From Candidatus Dadabacteria bacterium (GTDB lineage: Bacteria > Desulfobacterota_D > UBA1144 > Nemesobacterales > CSP1-2), in assembly GCA_022615255.1 (NCBI GenBank), contig JAKEHC010000141.1:1-7953 (forward strand): DNA of 7,953 nt, read 5' to 3'. Both the position numbers and the translations under genes were made by a program. This document shows, piece by piece, positions 1 through 6,224 of this stretch. Below the pieces are notes generated by a model. It ran no database searches, was not told the DNA's origin, and worked only from the letters and a program-made list of their open reading frames with translations. Every line of letters begins with the position of its first letter. Position 1 is the first letter of the stretch.

Positions 1-129
1 ATAGAGATATACACCGAGGGGTTTCCGGTAACGGCTACACAGAAGATAAAGATGGGAGAGCTAAAGGAGATAAGCGATAGGACATGGGATCGCGCTAAGA
101 CCGGGCTTAAATTCAGCGCCCGTAAATAG
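1..129 (+). CDS. C-terminal end of an AMP-forming acyl-CoA synthetase-like (ANL superfamily) protein, partial
   Basis: An open frame enters from the left edge and stops at TAG (127-129), giving 42 C-terminal residues. The segment FPVTATQKIKMGEL resembles the last conserved motif (A10) of acyl/aryl-CoA synthetases and other adenylate-forming enzymes. There a Pro-x-Thr-x-(T/S)-x-Lys stretch carries the lysine needed for adenylation. The usual Gly before that lysine is Gln here, which some acyl-CoA ligases tolerate. These enzymes activate a carboxylic acid with ATP and load it onto CoA. The substrate cannot be told from this tail. A basic tail of about 20 residues follows the motif. The gene points the same way as glnB but is separated from it by 257 bases, so it is probably not part of that operon. 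The family call rests on one motif. Confidence 0.6.
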   Translation: MEIYTEGFPVTATQKIKMGELKEISDRTWDRAKTGLKFSARK

Positions 130-225
130 ATAGCTTTAATGCTAGCTAATTCGGCATAAATAAATCTTTAATTTATAGTCAAGCTTAGCAAATCCTTAAT
201 TGTAAAACGGCCTAAATCCATTAAG

Positions 226-254
226 AGACAGGCAGAGGAGAGTGTCTATTTTTT
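226..254 (+). terminator. Possible weak terminator downstream of the acyl-CoA synthetase-like gene
   Basis: AGACA (226-230) can pair with TGTCT (243-247) across a 12-base loop, and six T residues follow at 249-254. The stem is only five base pairs and lies about 100 bases past the stop codon, so termination here is uncertain. The polarity fits ending the upstream + strand transcript before glnB. Confidence 0.25.
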
Positions 255-262
255 AAGACCCA

Positions 263-281
263 GTGCTTAAATGCTAGGCAC
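263..281. promoter_or_regulatory. Imperfect inverted repeat upstream of glnB, possible activator-binding site
   Basis: GTGCTTAAATGCTAGGCAC has arms GTGC-x-TA and TA-x-GCAC arranged symmetrically around a five-base centre. It is centred near 272, about 98 bases upstream of the start point predicted from the sigma-54 site. That distance is typical for an enhancer-binding activator. It is not a standard NtrC site, because NtrC half-sites run GCAC then GTGC and these run the other way. A second overlapping inverted repeat, CTAGG-CACC-CCTAG, lies at 274-287. Function is inferred from position and symmetry only. Confidence 0.3.
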
Positions 282-343
282 CCCTAGGCTTTAAAAATTC
301 AATAAATAGGGGATTTTAAATGATTGAAAAGGGTTTTGAAAGG

Positions 344-359
344 TGGTATGTTGTTTGCA
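344..359 (+). promoter_or_regulatory. Predicted sigma-54 (RpoN) -24/-12 promoter of glnB-glnA
   Basis: TGGTATGTTGTTTGCA matches the sigma-54 consensus TGGCACG-N4-TTGCW at 10 of its 13 defined positions when R8 is counted. It keeps the invariant GG (345-346) and GC (357-358) at the required 10-base spacing. Counting from the -12 C puts the start point near 370, two bases before the glnB ribosome binding site and 17 bases before its ATG. Nitrogen genes such as glnA are classic sigma-54/NtrC targets, so sequence, spacing and gene context agree. The site lies inside the longer possible glnB reading frame, which argues against that longer start. Confidence 0.7.
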
Positions 360-371
360 TATGTAGGAAAT

Positions 372-379
372 GAGGAGGT
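372..379 (+). promoter_or_regulatory. Ribosome binding site that fixes the glnB start
   Basis: GAGGAGGT sits seven bases before ATG 387 and is a near-perfect anti-16S match. It decides between ATG 387 and the longer in-frame openings at TTG 324 or ATG 348. Those would add residues not seen in PII proteins, and their codons overlap the predicted sigma-54 promoter. Confidence 0.85.
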
Positions 380-386
380 CAATCTT

Positions 387-725
387 ATGAAAAAAATCGA
401 AGCGATAATAAAACCCTTTAAGCTGGATGACGTTAAAGAATCTTTAAAAGAAGTAGGTGTTCAGGGACTCACTGTCACTGAAATCAAAGGTTTTGGCAGA
501 CAAAAGGGACATACAGAGCTTTATAGGGGTGCAGAGTATGTCGTTGATTTCTTACCAAAGATAAAGCTAGAAATAATAACCCCCGACGATATGGTGACAA
601 AGGTAGTAGACGCCATCATGGACAGCGCTCGGACAGGTAAAATTGGTGACGGGAAAATATTTATTCTTCCGATGGAAGAGGTAATAAGAATTAGAACGGG
701 AGAGCGTGGCGAGGATGCGCTCTAA
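387..725 (+). CDS. glnB: Nitrogen regulatory protein PII
   Basis: This encodes a 112-residue PII signal protein, the family's normal length. PII trimers bind ATP/ADP and 2-oxoglutarate and report nitrogen status to glutamine synthetase adenylylation, NtrB and ammonium transport. All hallmarks are visible: the start MKKIEAIIKPFKLDD; T-loop motif YRGAEY at 46-51 with the uridylylation Tyr51; B-loop TGKIGDGKIF at 83-92 for nucleotide phosphates; and C-loop Arg101/Arg103 in RIRTGERG. Tyr51 implies a GlnD uridylyltransferase elsewhere in the genome. The start at 387 is chosen from its strong ribosome binding site, the family length, and the sigma-54 promoter just upstream. Placement before glnA, 39 bases apart, favours GlnB over the amtB-linked paralogue GlnK, though the two cannot be strictly separated by sequence alone. 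Confidence 0.95.
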   Translation: MKKIEAIIKPFKLDDVKESLKEVGVQGLTVTEIKGFGRQKGHTELYRGAEYVVDFLPKIKLEIITPDDMVTKVVDAIMDSARTGKIGDGKIFILPMEEVIRIRTGERGEDAL

Positions 726-764
726 TATGAAAAAACACAGCCAAACGAGGAGGAGTAACTAAGC

Positions 765-2237
765 ATGGCCACAAAAAAGAGGGATTCAGCTAAAGAAAAG
801 GGAGGTATAAACCATATGTTTCCACAAAACGTGGGGGATGTATTGAAATTGATGAAGGAGAAGAATATTCAGCACATTGACTTAAGATTCCTTGATTTTT
901 TAGGAACATGGCAGCACTTCAGCACCCCTCCGCATGAGCTTGATGCGGGTACTTTTGAAGATGGTTTAGGTTTTGATGGCTCAAGCATTCGAGGATGGCA
1001 GTCAATTCATGCAAGCGACATGCTTGTAATTCCCGATCCAAAGTCCGCCAGGATTGACCCATTTACAGCCGCTCCTACTCTGGCAATTATATGCGACATA
1101 GTAGACCCTATAACTCGTGAGCCGTACTCGCGCGATCCTAGAAATATAGCAAAAAAAGCAACGGCTCATATGAAGAACATCGGGGTTGCCGACACCGCAT
1201 ATTTTGGGCCTGAGCTTGAATTCTTTATATTCGACGATATTAGATACGACCAAACACCGAACTCAGGGTATTATTACGTAGACTCAATAGAAGGACAATG
1301 GAACACAGGTAGGGATGAAAAACCAAATCTGGGATACAAACCGAGGTACAAAGAAGGGTATTTCCCTGCACCACCTACGGATAGCTTTCAGGATATAAGG
1401 TCTGAAATGGTTAGGACCCTCGAGGAGTTTGGTGTTATGGTTGAAAAGCACCATCACGAGGTTTCTACCGCCGGTCAGGCTGAGATTGACATGCGTTTTG
1501 CCCCGCTCGTTGAGATGGGCGACAGAATGATGTGGTATAAATACGTGTGTAGAAACGTTGCCAAAAAGCATGGAAAAGTCGTTTCATTTATGCCAAAGCC
1601 GATTTTTGGAGACAACGGTTCTGGAATGCACACACATCAATCCCTTTGGAAGAACGGTGAGCCTCTCTTCGCCGGAAATAGTTATGCTGGCCTGAGCGAT
1701 GTGGCAATGAATTATATCGGAGGAATATTAAAACACGCCCCAGCCTTATGTGCCTTCGTAGCACCCACTACAAATTCATATAGAAGACTCGTCCCTGGAT
1801 TTGAAGCCCCCGTGAACCTTGCATACTCTGCAAGAAATAGAAGCGCTGGGGTGCGAATACCGATGTATTCACCAAGTCCCAAATCAAAGAGAATAGAGGT
1901 AAGGTTTCCAGACCCATCGTGTAACGGCTATCTTGCATTTGCGGCAATGCTTATGGCTGGGCTTGATGGAATAGAGAAGAGGATAAAACCGGGTGAGCCG
2001 CTTGATAAGGATATATACGCATTAGGCCCTGAGGAGCTTGCCGGTATCCCATCGGTTCCTGGCTCACTCGAGGAAGCACTTAAATCACTGGAAAAAGACC
2101 ATGAGTTTCTCCTAAAAGGGGATGTGTTCACAGAAGATGCGATTGAGACCTGGATAAGCTACAAGATGGAAAAGGAGGTAAACCCGATAAAGTTGAGGCC
2201 GGTGCCTTTTGAGTTTGTCCTGTATTTCGACGCTTAA
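765..2237 (+). CDS. glnA: Glutamine synthetase type I
   Basis: Catalyses ATP-dependent formation of glutamine from glutamate and ammonia, as a cytoplasmic dodecamer. Numbered from the 765 start (490 residues), the visible signatures are FDGSS at 70-74; metal ligands Glu150/Glu152 in GPELEFF, Glu232, Glu240 and His289; the ATP-site signature KPIFGDNGSGMHTHQS at 278-293; flap Glu347 in PGFEAPVNLAYS; and ARNRSAG at 356-362. KDIYALGPEE carries Tyr418 at the position of the adenylylated tyrosine of the GSI-beta class, implying a GlnE adenylyltransferase elsewhere. There are two plausible starts. ATG 765 follows GAGGAGGAG by nine bases. ATG 816 follows GGGAGG (800-805) by ten bases and would give 473 residues, the usual family length. 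The outer start adds a lysine-rich 17-residue tail. I list the outer start because its ribosome binding site is slightly better. The gene is cotranscribed with glnB. Confidence 0.96.
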   Translation: MATKKRDSAKEKGGINHMFPQNVGDVLKLMKEKNIQHIDLRFLDFLGTWQHFSTPPHELDAGTFEDGLGFDGSSIRGWQSIHASDMLVIPDPKSARIDPFTAAPTLAIICDIVDPITREPYSRDPRNIAKKATAHMKNIGVADTAYFGPELEFFIFDDIRYDQTPNSGYYYVDSIEGQWNTGRDEKPNLGYKPRYKEGYFPAPPTDSFQDIRSEMVRTLEEFGVMVEKHHHEVSTAGQAEIDMRFAPLVEMGDRMMWYKYVCRNVAKKHGKVVSFMPKPIFGDNGSGMHTHQSLWKNGEPLFAGNSYAGLSDVAMNYIGGILKHAPALCAFVAPTTNSYRRLVPGFEAPVNLAYSARNRSAGVRIPMYSPSPKSKRIEVRFPDPSCNGYLAFAAMLMAGLDGIEKRIKPGEPLDKDIYALGPEELAGIPSVPGSLEEALKSLEKDHEFLLKGDVFTEDAIETWISYKMEKEVNPIKLRPVPFEFVLYFDA

Positions 2238-2254
2238 AATATCCTAGACATAAA

Positions 2255-2286
2255 AAGGGGCAAAAGCCTCCATGCCTTTGCCCCTT
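2255..2286 (-). terminator. Rho-independent terminator of nuoL, possibly bidirectional with glnA
   Basis: AAGGGGCAAA (2255-2264) pairs perfectly with TTTGCCCCTT (2277-2286) around a 12-base loop. On the minus strand the stem is followed by a run of Ts (complement of the A-run at 2252-2256), the layout expected for ending the nuoL transcript. On the + strand only two stem Ts and a broken CATTAAAG follow, so termination of glnA transcripts would be weaker. It lies in the 104-base gap between the convergent glnA and nuoL genes. Confidence 0.8.
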
Positions 2287-2341
2287 CATTAAAGGCCTCT
2301 TTATAAATCATACTGTAATTATTTCATATCTGATAGAGCCC

Positions 2342-4330
2342 TTAGAATCTTGTTGACAATACGATATATACAAGGATAGCCACAGCACCAGCGGCCATAA
2401 TAGCAGCATAGAATCTTAAAATCCCCGTCTCTGCCGCAAGAAGTATTTTTGCCGTTCCCCTTGCCAGACTCGCAACCCCGTTCACTGCGCCATCAATTAC
2501 TTTTACATCTAGATTGGCCCAAAGCAAGTCCTTCGATAAAAAAATAAACGTTCTTACAAACGCCGTATTATACACTTCGTCAATAAACATCTTTCTATAA
2601 GAAAACCGATAAAGAGCGGATATAATCGGAATCTTCACAAGCGCTTCGGATGAATGAGGTTTGACAAGATACATATATATAGCAACGCTAATCCCTAAAA
2701 AAGCCGCCCCTGTTGAAAATTCAACAAGTGTCCAATGCCCAAGTCCAAATAAGGGATGTTCTAATTCGTTCATACCCTTTAGAAAGATGGATGACGAGAG
2801 AAATTCTTCAAACACATTTGAATTATAAATCCCTATAGCCTTTCCCATAAAAGCAGGAAAACCAATGTACCCGCCGATGACAGAAAGTAGAGCTAGTATC
2901 AAAAGCGGGATAATCATAGAATAAGGCGATTCGTGTATATGTTGCTTTACCTCTTCTGAGATTCGCGTCTTCCCTTCAAATGTGAGGAGATAAAGCCGCA
3001 TCATATAAAACGCTGTGAGCACAGCTGTAATAACACCTATAATCCAATGAATAGTGTATCCCCTTTCATAAAGAGCGCTAAGAATTTCATCCTTGCTGAA
3101 AAACCCTGAAAGGAGAGGGACACCTGAAATCGCAAGTGTTCCAATTAGGAAGGTTAAACATGTTAAAGGAAGAAACTTCCTTAACCCCCTCATATTTCTT
3201 ATATCCTGCTCCCCGCTAAGCGCATGTATTACGCTTCCAGAACCCAAAAAGAGAAGTGCCTTAAAAAAGGAGTGAGTTACCAGATGAAACATCCCAGCGG
3301 CATAAGCCCCACACCCCACACCCATAAACATATATCCAAGCTGACTAACAGTTGAATAGGCAAGAACCTTTTTAATGTCGTTTTGAGTCAGGGCAATACT
3401 AGCAGCTAGAATAGCAGTAAATGCCGCAACCGATACAACAACCGCCTGTGCCAGGGGGGAGGCTGAATAGAAAACGTTACACCTCGCAATCATGTAAACA
3501 CCAGCTGTAACCATAGTGGCAGCGTGAATAAGGGCGCTTACCGGCGTAGGTCCTGCCATCGCATCAGGAAGCCAAACATATAATGGAAATTGGGCGGATT
3601 TTCCTACTGCCCCTACAAATAAAAGAAGAGCTATTATAGTGATAACAACCCCGGGAATGACAGTCATAAATTCAGGATCGAGTGCCTTCTTAAAAACCTC
3701 AGAGTAGCTGAAAGAGTCAAACACGAAAAATATAAGGAATATGCCAAGAATGAACCCAAAGTCGCCGATTCGGTTTACAATAAACGCCTTTCTTCCTGCG
3801 GTTGCTTTAGCAGGATCATCGTACCAGAACCCGATAAGGAGATAAGATGCGAGCCCAACACCCTCCCAGCCAACAAACATAAGAGGGAAGTTGTTTCCGA
3901 GAACAAGAATGAGCATGAAGAAAACGAATATATTAAGATACGTGAAATATCTGGAATAAGAATGGTCTTCTTTCATATAACCGATTGAATAAACATGGAT
4001 GAGAAAGCTCACCCACGTAACAACCATAACCATAACCGAAGAAAGTGAATCAAGAAGAAAATCAATCCCTACTGAAAAGTCACTAGAGGGAATCCAGATA
4101 AATAGCTCCTGGATAAAGACCCTTTCTTGGGGATCAAGCGTCCCTAGTTTAAAAAATAAAAATGAAGAGATAATCGCCGAGATAAGGATAACCCCACATC
4201 CTATCACACTCACAATCCTTTTTTCTTCGTATTCACCCCCTCTAAGGAGCTTCCTATAGAGGCCCGATGCAAAGACAAGCCCATTTATCAAAGCGCCGAT
4301 TAGAGGAGACAGGATTATTAAAGCGAGCAT
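2342..4330 (-). CDS. nuoL: NADH-quinone oxidoreductase subunit L
   Basis: This is the distal antiporter-like proton-pumping subunit of respiratory complex I. At 662 residues it is somewhat longer than E. coli NuoL (about 613). Functional residues of the family are recognisable: Glu156 in FVGWEGVGLASYLLIGFWY, Asp190 in RIGDFG, Lys244 in VGKSAQFP, His269 in SALIHAATMV, His349/His353/Lys357 in HLVTHSFFKAL, and Lys413-Asp414 in GFFSKDEI. Many hydrophobic helices fill the protein. The C-terminal part, with FIDEVYNTAFVR around 582-593 and a last hydrophobic segment near 641-658, fits the long lateral helix and final membrane anchor. ATG 4330 is preceded by GGGAGA at nine bases. A 94-base gap separates it from nuoK, unlike the tight upstream junctions. 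No nuoM or nuoN follows; the transcript runs into a terminator facing glnA. Confidence 0.96.
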   Translation of the reverse strand: MLALIILSPLIGALINGLVFASGLYRKLLRGGEYEEKRIVSVIGCGVILISAIISSFLFFKLGTLDPQERVFIQELFIWIPSSDFSVGIDFLLDSLSSVMVMVVTWVSFLIHVYSIGYMKEDHSYSRYFTYLNIFVFFMLILVLGNNFPLMFVGWEGVGLASYLLIGFWYDDPAKATAGRKAFIVNRIGDFGFILGIFLIFFVFDSFSYSEVFKKALDPEFMTVIPGVVITIIALLLFVGAVGKSAQFPLYVWLPDAMAGPTPVSALIHAATMVTAGVYMIARCNVFYSASPLAQAVVVSVAAFTAILAASIALTQNDIKKVLAYSTVSQLGYMFMGVGCGAYAAGMFHLVTHSFFKALLFLGSGSVIHALSGEQDIRNMRGLRKFLPLTCLTFLIGTLAISGVPLLSGFFSKDEILSALYERGYTIHWIIGVITAVLTAFYMMRLYLLTFEGKTRISEEVKQHIHESPYSMIIPLLILALLSVIGGYIGFPAFMGKAIGIYNSNVFEEFLSSSIFLKGMNELEHPLFGLGHWTLVEFSTGAAFLGISVAIYMYLVKPHSSEALVKIPIISALYRFSYRKMFIDEVYNTAFVRTFIFLSKDLLWANLDVKVIDGAVNGVASLARGTAKILLAAETGILRFYAAIMAAGAVAILVYIVLSTRF

Positions 4331-4424
4331 ATTTTTAAATCTCCCGCCTAATCACCGAATAAGCTGACATCAAATTCATTGATAGATAATGATTTCATCA
4401 CATACATTTTTTTCATTAAATATA

Positions 4425-4730
4425 TTAACCCTTAAGCATTTTCAAAACATCTATGTTAAGGGTATCGTAATGAGTATAAATCGTTACAACAAATGCGAGA
4501 CCAACGGCTACCTCAGCCGCAGCCACGGTTACCGACATTATTACAAATACATGACCCGTCAGATCACCCAGCACATTTGAAAACGCTACGAAAGCAAGAT
4601 TTGCGGCATTGAGCATTAACTCCAATGACATCAGCACGATAATAAGGTTCTTTCTCGTAATAACACCATAAGCGCCTATTATGAAAAGAATAACGCTAAG
4701 CAAGAGATAATGCTGTATAGATACTGTCAT
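4425..4730 (-). CDS. nuoK: NADH-quinone oxidoreductase subunit K
   Basis: A small three-helix membrane subunit of complex I, homologous to MrpC, lying in the proton channel next to NuoJ and NuoN. It has 101 residues, the family's usual length, with hydrophobic segments at about 7-24, 29-50 and 60-85. The two membrane glutamates essential in E. coli NuoK (Glu36, Glu72) correspond to Glu37 in LMSLELMLNAAN and Glu73 in VAAAEVAVGLA. Its ATG directly abuts the TGA of nuoJ with no intervening base. The ribosome binding site AAGGAGG lies inside the last nuoJ codons, so translation is probably coupled. Confidence 0.96.
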   Translation of the reverse strand: MTVSIQHYLLLSVILFIIGAYGVITRKNLIIVLMSLELMLNAANLAFVAFSNVLGDLTGHVFVIMSVTVAAAEVAVGLAFVVTIYTHYDTLNIDVLKMLKG

Positions 4731-5240
4731 TCAACCTAACCTCCTTTTAGCTATTACGACAACCCCAAGAATAGCCACCACAATGAGCACAGATGTGAGC
4801 TCAAATGGAAGAAGATAATCGCTGAAGAGAACCTCACCTACTCCTTCCACAGTGCCGAAGGGTTCGGGATGAGAATCAACCATGGTGCTCATGGGAAGAA
4901 TTTTTTGTAAACCCAGTTTGGTAACAAAGGTCGAAATTAATAGAATTGGGAGAAGGATCCCTAATGTAATCGGAACCTTCACGGCATCGAATTTGAGATA
5001 CTCGCTTTTAAGATTCAGGAACATAACGGTAAAGAGAAACAGAACCATAATGGCTCCGGCATAGACAAGAACCTGTATAAGGGCTATGAAATGGGCGAAG
5101 AGAAGGATGAAAAGAACAGCCGTTGAAAAGAGTGTAAGCACGAGAGAAAGAACGCTTGCCACAGGATTTCTATGGAAAACTACAAAAAGGGCTCCTATAA
5201 TGGAGGTAGTAGCAAATATATAGAATACTATTGTTTCCAA
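4731..5240 (-). CDS. nuoJ: NADH-quinone oxidoreductase subunit J
   Basis: A five-helix membrane subunit of complex I (family also called chain 6) that links NuoH/NuoA to the antiporter modules. It has 169 residues, with hydrophobic stretches at about 3-22, 28-50, 53-76, 90-106 and 147-164. The conserved third-helix motif LIQVLVYAGAIMVLFLF (54-70) includes Tyr60, matching the functional tyrosine of this family. PFELTSVLIVVA (145-156) with Glu147 is the typical last-helix motif. The start codon is TTG at 5240. It is accepted because METIVFYIFA is the normal family N-terminus and no ATG lies nearby, while GGAGAAGG sits ten bases upstream (5251-5258). Only seven bases separate it from the stop of the preceding unknown gene. 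nuoI and nuoH, the usual upstream partners, are absent. Confidence 0.94.
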   Translation of the reverse strand: METIVFYIFATTSIIGALFVVFHRNPVASVLSLVLTLFSTAVLFILLFAHFIALIQVLVYAGAIMVLFLFTVMFLNLKSEYLKFDAVKVPITLGILLPILLISTFVTKLGLQKILPMSTMVDSHPEPFGTVEGVGEVLFSDYLLPFELTSVLIVVAILGVVVIAKRRLG

Positions 5241-5247
5241 AGTATCC

Positions 5248-5799
5248 TTACCTTCTCCTCATATCTTTTAACGAAACACCTCCGGGGGGCGGTGTAAGTG
5301 TTCCAGGAAGTGCTTGAACCCATTTCCCCGCGGCTTCAAACCCACTAAAGAAATGTCCCATGTACTCCGCTGCCTCGTCCTTTGAGAAGAACAACCTCCA
5401 AAGAAACCTGTTTTTCTTTTCCGGAACTAGCCAGTGAAAATACTGCCAACCATTCATCATAAGATCCTGTGCAAACTCCTTTTCACAATCCACGCCAATA
5501 CATACAGCGCCTATTGCATCAGGACTATGCGCCAGTAAAAAAGCCTTTATGTTTTCTTCGTAAGGAGCACACTCGACCGTATCGGGATTTGCATAAAAAA
5601 AGCTTACAGTCTTGGGATCTATCTCTTCAAGCAGGTCATACCCCACCTTATTCTCATCCAGGACCCTCTTAGTCAAATCATCCATGTAGAATTCACCTGT
5701 TACCTGACTCATGTATGCAGCGACAAAGGTTGATTCAGGAACACCTTTTATAACCTCATACATCATCTCTAAATCCTGCGGGCTAAACCTATGAATCAT
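5248..5799 (-). CDS. Unrecognised soluble protein directly upstream of nuoJ
   Basis: A 183-residue protein whose family I do not recognise. It has no signal peptide or membrane segment and appears cytoplasmic. The first two thirds are acidic and mixed helical. Three cysteines (77, 100, 105) include CIGVDC at 100-105. Residues 118-138 are rich in aromatics (Trp118, Tyr120, Phe121, Trp123, Phe132, Trp134, Phe137, Phe138). The tail contains a flexible TPPPGG (169-174) and ends in three arginines. ATG 5799 overlaps the stop of the preceding gene as ATGA, with AAGGAGG (5806-5812) inside that gene's last codons, so translation is coupled. It lies seven bases before nuoJ, and its final codons supply the nuoJ ribosome binding site. 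A role with complex I, such as accessory or assembly factor, is guesswork from position. Confidence 0.85.
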   Translation of the reverse strand: MIHRFSPQDLEMMYEVIKGVPESTFVAAYMSQVTGEFYMDDLTKRVLDENKVGYDLLEEIDPKTVSFFYANPDTVECAPYEENIKAFLLAHSPDAIGAVCIGVDCEKEFAQDLMMNGWQYFHWLVPEKKNRFLWRLFFSKDEAAEYMGHFFSGFEAAGKWVQALPGTLTPPPGGVSLKDMRRR

Positions 5800-6107
5800 T
5801 GTTTGCCTCCTTCTAATTCATCTTCATCACCAAAAACAGCGAACTTGTAGTATTCCTTTAGCAACTCAATTATATGTGGAAGCATAGTATAGTCAAACTC
5901 CCAGATAAGCCTTCCCGTCCTCTCAATAGAGGAAACTGGCGTAATGTGAAATTCACGCTCCTTAGTCTGACCATACTGGTCGCTGGGAAGAGCTCTCACA
6001 AATTCAAAATCGCCTGTCTCAACAACGACGCAGTATTCGAATTTCTCAAAACCAGGCATCTCTTGCCCATCCCTTAACCTCATGATCTCGCCCTTAACCA
6101 ACTTCAT
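5796..6107 (-). CDS. Unrecognised small soluble protein, coupled to the next gene
   Basis: A 103-residue acidic protein of unknown family. It has no membrane segment or signal peptide. The sequence alternates short beta-like stretches (FEYCVVVETGDFEFVRAL at 23-40, EREFHITPVSS at 50-60, GRLIWEFDYT at 65-74) with a helix-like end (LPHIIELLKEYYKF at 76-89) and an acidic tail, suggesting a compact alpha/beta domain. One cysteine, Cys26, is present. ATG 6107 is preceded by AGGGGGT at about eight bases; a later in-frame Met9 is possible but has a poorer site. Its TGA overlaps the ATG of the 183-codon gene by four bases, so the two proteins are probably made in fixed ratio and may act together. Upstream lies a 117-base gap after nth. 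No function can be assigned. Confidence 0.82.
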   Translation of the reverse strand: MKLVKGEIMRLRDGQEMPGFEKFEYCVVVETGDFEFVRALPSDQYGQTKEREFHITPVSSIERTGRLIWEFDYTMLPHIIELLKEYYKFAVFGDEDELEGGKQ

Positions 6108-6125
6108 CTTATATACCCCCTAGTG

Positions 6126-6222
6126 AATCAAGCTTCAATCACCAAATCCCAAGTTCTAAGCAAAAAGATAAATTTCCAATTTTGTGAGATTTATGATTTG
6201 TCATTTGGAATTTATAATTTAA
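6126..6222. repeat. AT-rich degenerate repeat-like element between nth and the 103-codon gene
   Basis: This stretch is much more AT-rich and lower in complexity than its surroundings. It is built from variants of CCAAAT / ATTTGG and TTCCAA / TTGGAA words. CCAAAT (6142-6147) is matched by ATTTGG (6203-6208), and TTCCAA (6174-6179) by TTGGAA (6205-6210), so both inner and outer arms could fold. The style resembles intergenic AATTCCAAAT-type elements that I recall from several environmental bacterial genomes; this is recollection and not a checked match. It fills the only sizeable gap in the minus-strand array and contains no convincing promoter or open frame. Confidence 0.45.
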
Positions 6223-6224
6223 TA

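Noticed and set aside
160..176. ATAAAT-CTTTA-ATTTAT inverted repeat after the acyl-CoA synthetase-like gene
   Set aside because: It is a pure A-T stem of six pairs with no T-tract and is likely a by-product of base composition.
276..290. AGGCACCCCTAGGCT as a sigma-54 promoter
   Set aside because: The distance between GG and GC is nine bases, one short of the strictly required ten; the site at 344-359 is far better.
320..373. Small upstream open frame (17 codons, ATG 320 with AGGGG before it) in front of glnB
   Set aside because: It spans the predicted sigma-54 promoter, so it would not be on that transcript; length and composition are compatible with chance.
324..386. N-terminal extension of glnB from TTG 324 (21 extra residues)
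   Set aside because: PII proteins start at MKKIEAI; the extension overlaps a strong sigma-54 promoter, and the best ribosome binding site serves ATG 387.
1002..1571. Minus-strand open frames inside glnA
   Set aside because: They are antisense shadows of a strongly conserved coding region, with no ribosome binding sites or recognisable protein motifs.
2287..2304. Second small hairpin TAAAG-GCCT-CTTTA beyond the nuoL/glnA terminator
   Set aside because: Only five mostly A-T base pairs; too weak to call as a separate terminator.
3093..3275. Plus-strand open frame inside nuoL
   Set aside because: It is opposite to conserved nuoL helices and has no protein features of its own; the same applies to other + strand frames at 3999-4259, 4389-4580, 4882-5064, 5469-5672, 5874-6077 and 7565-7792.
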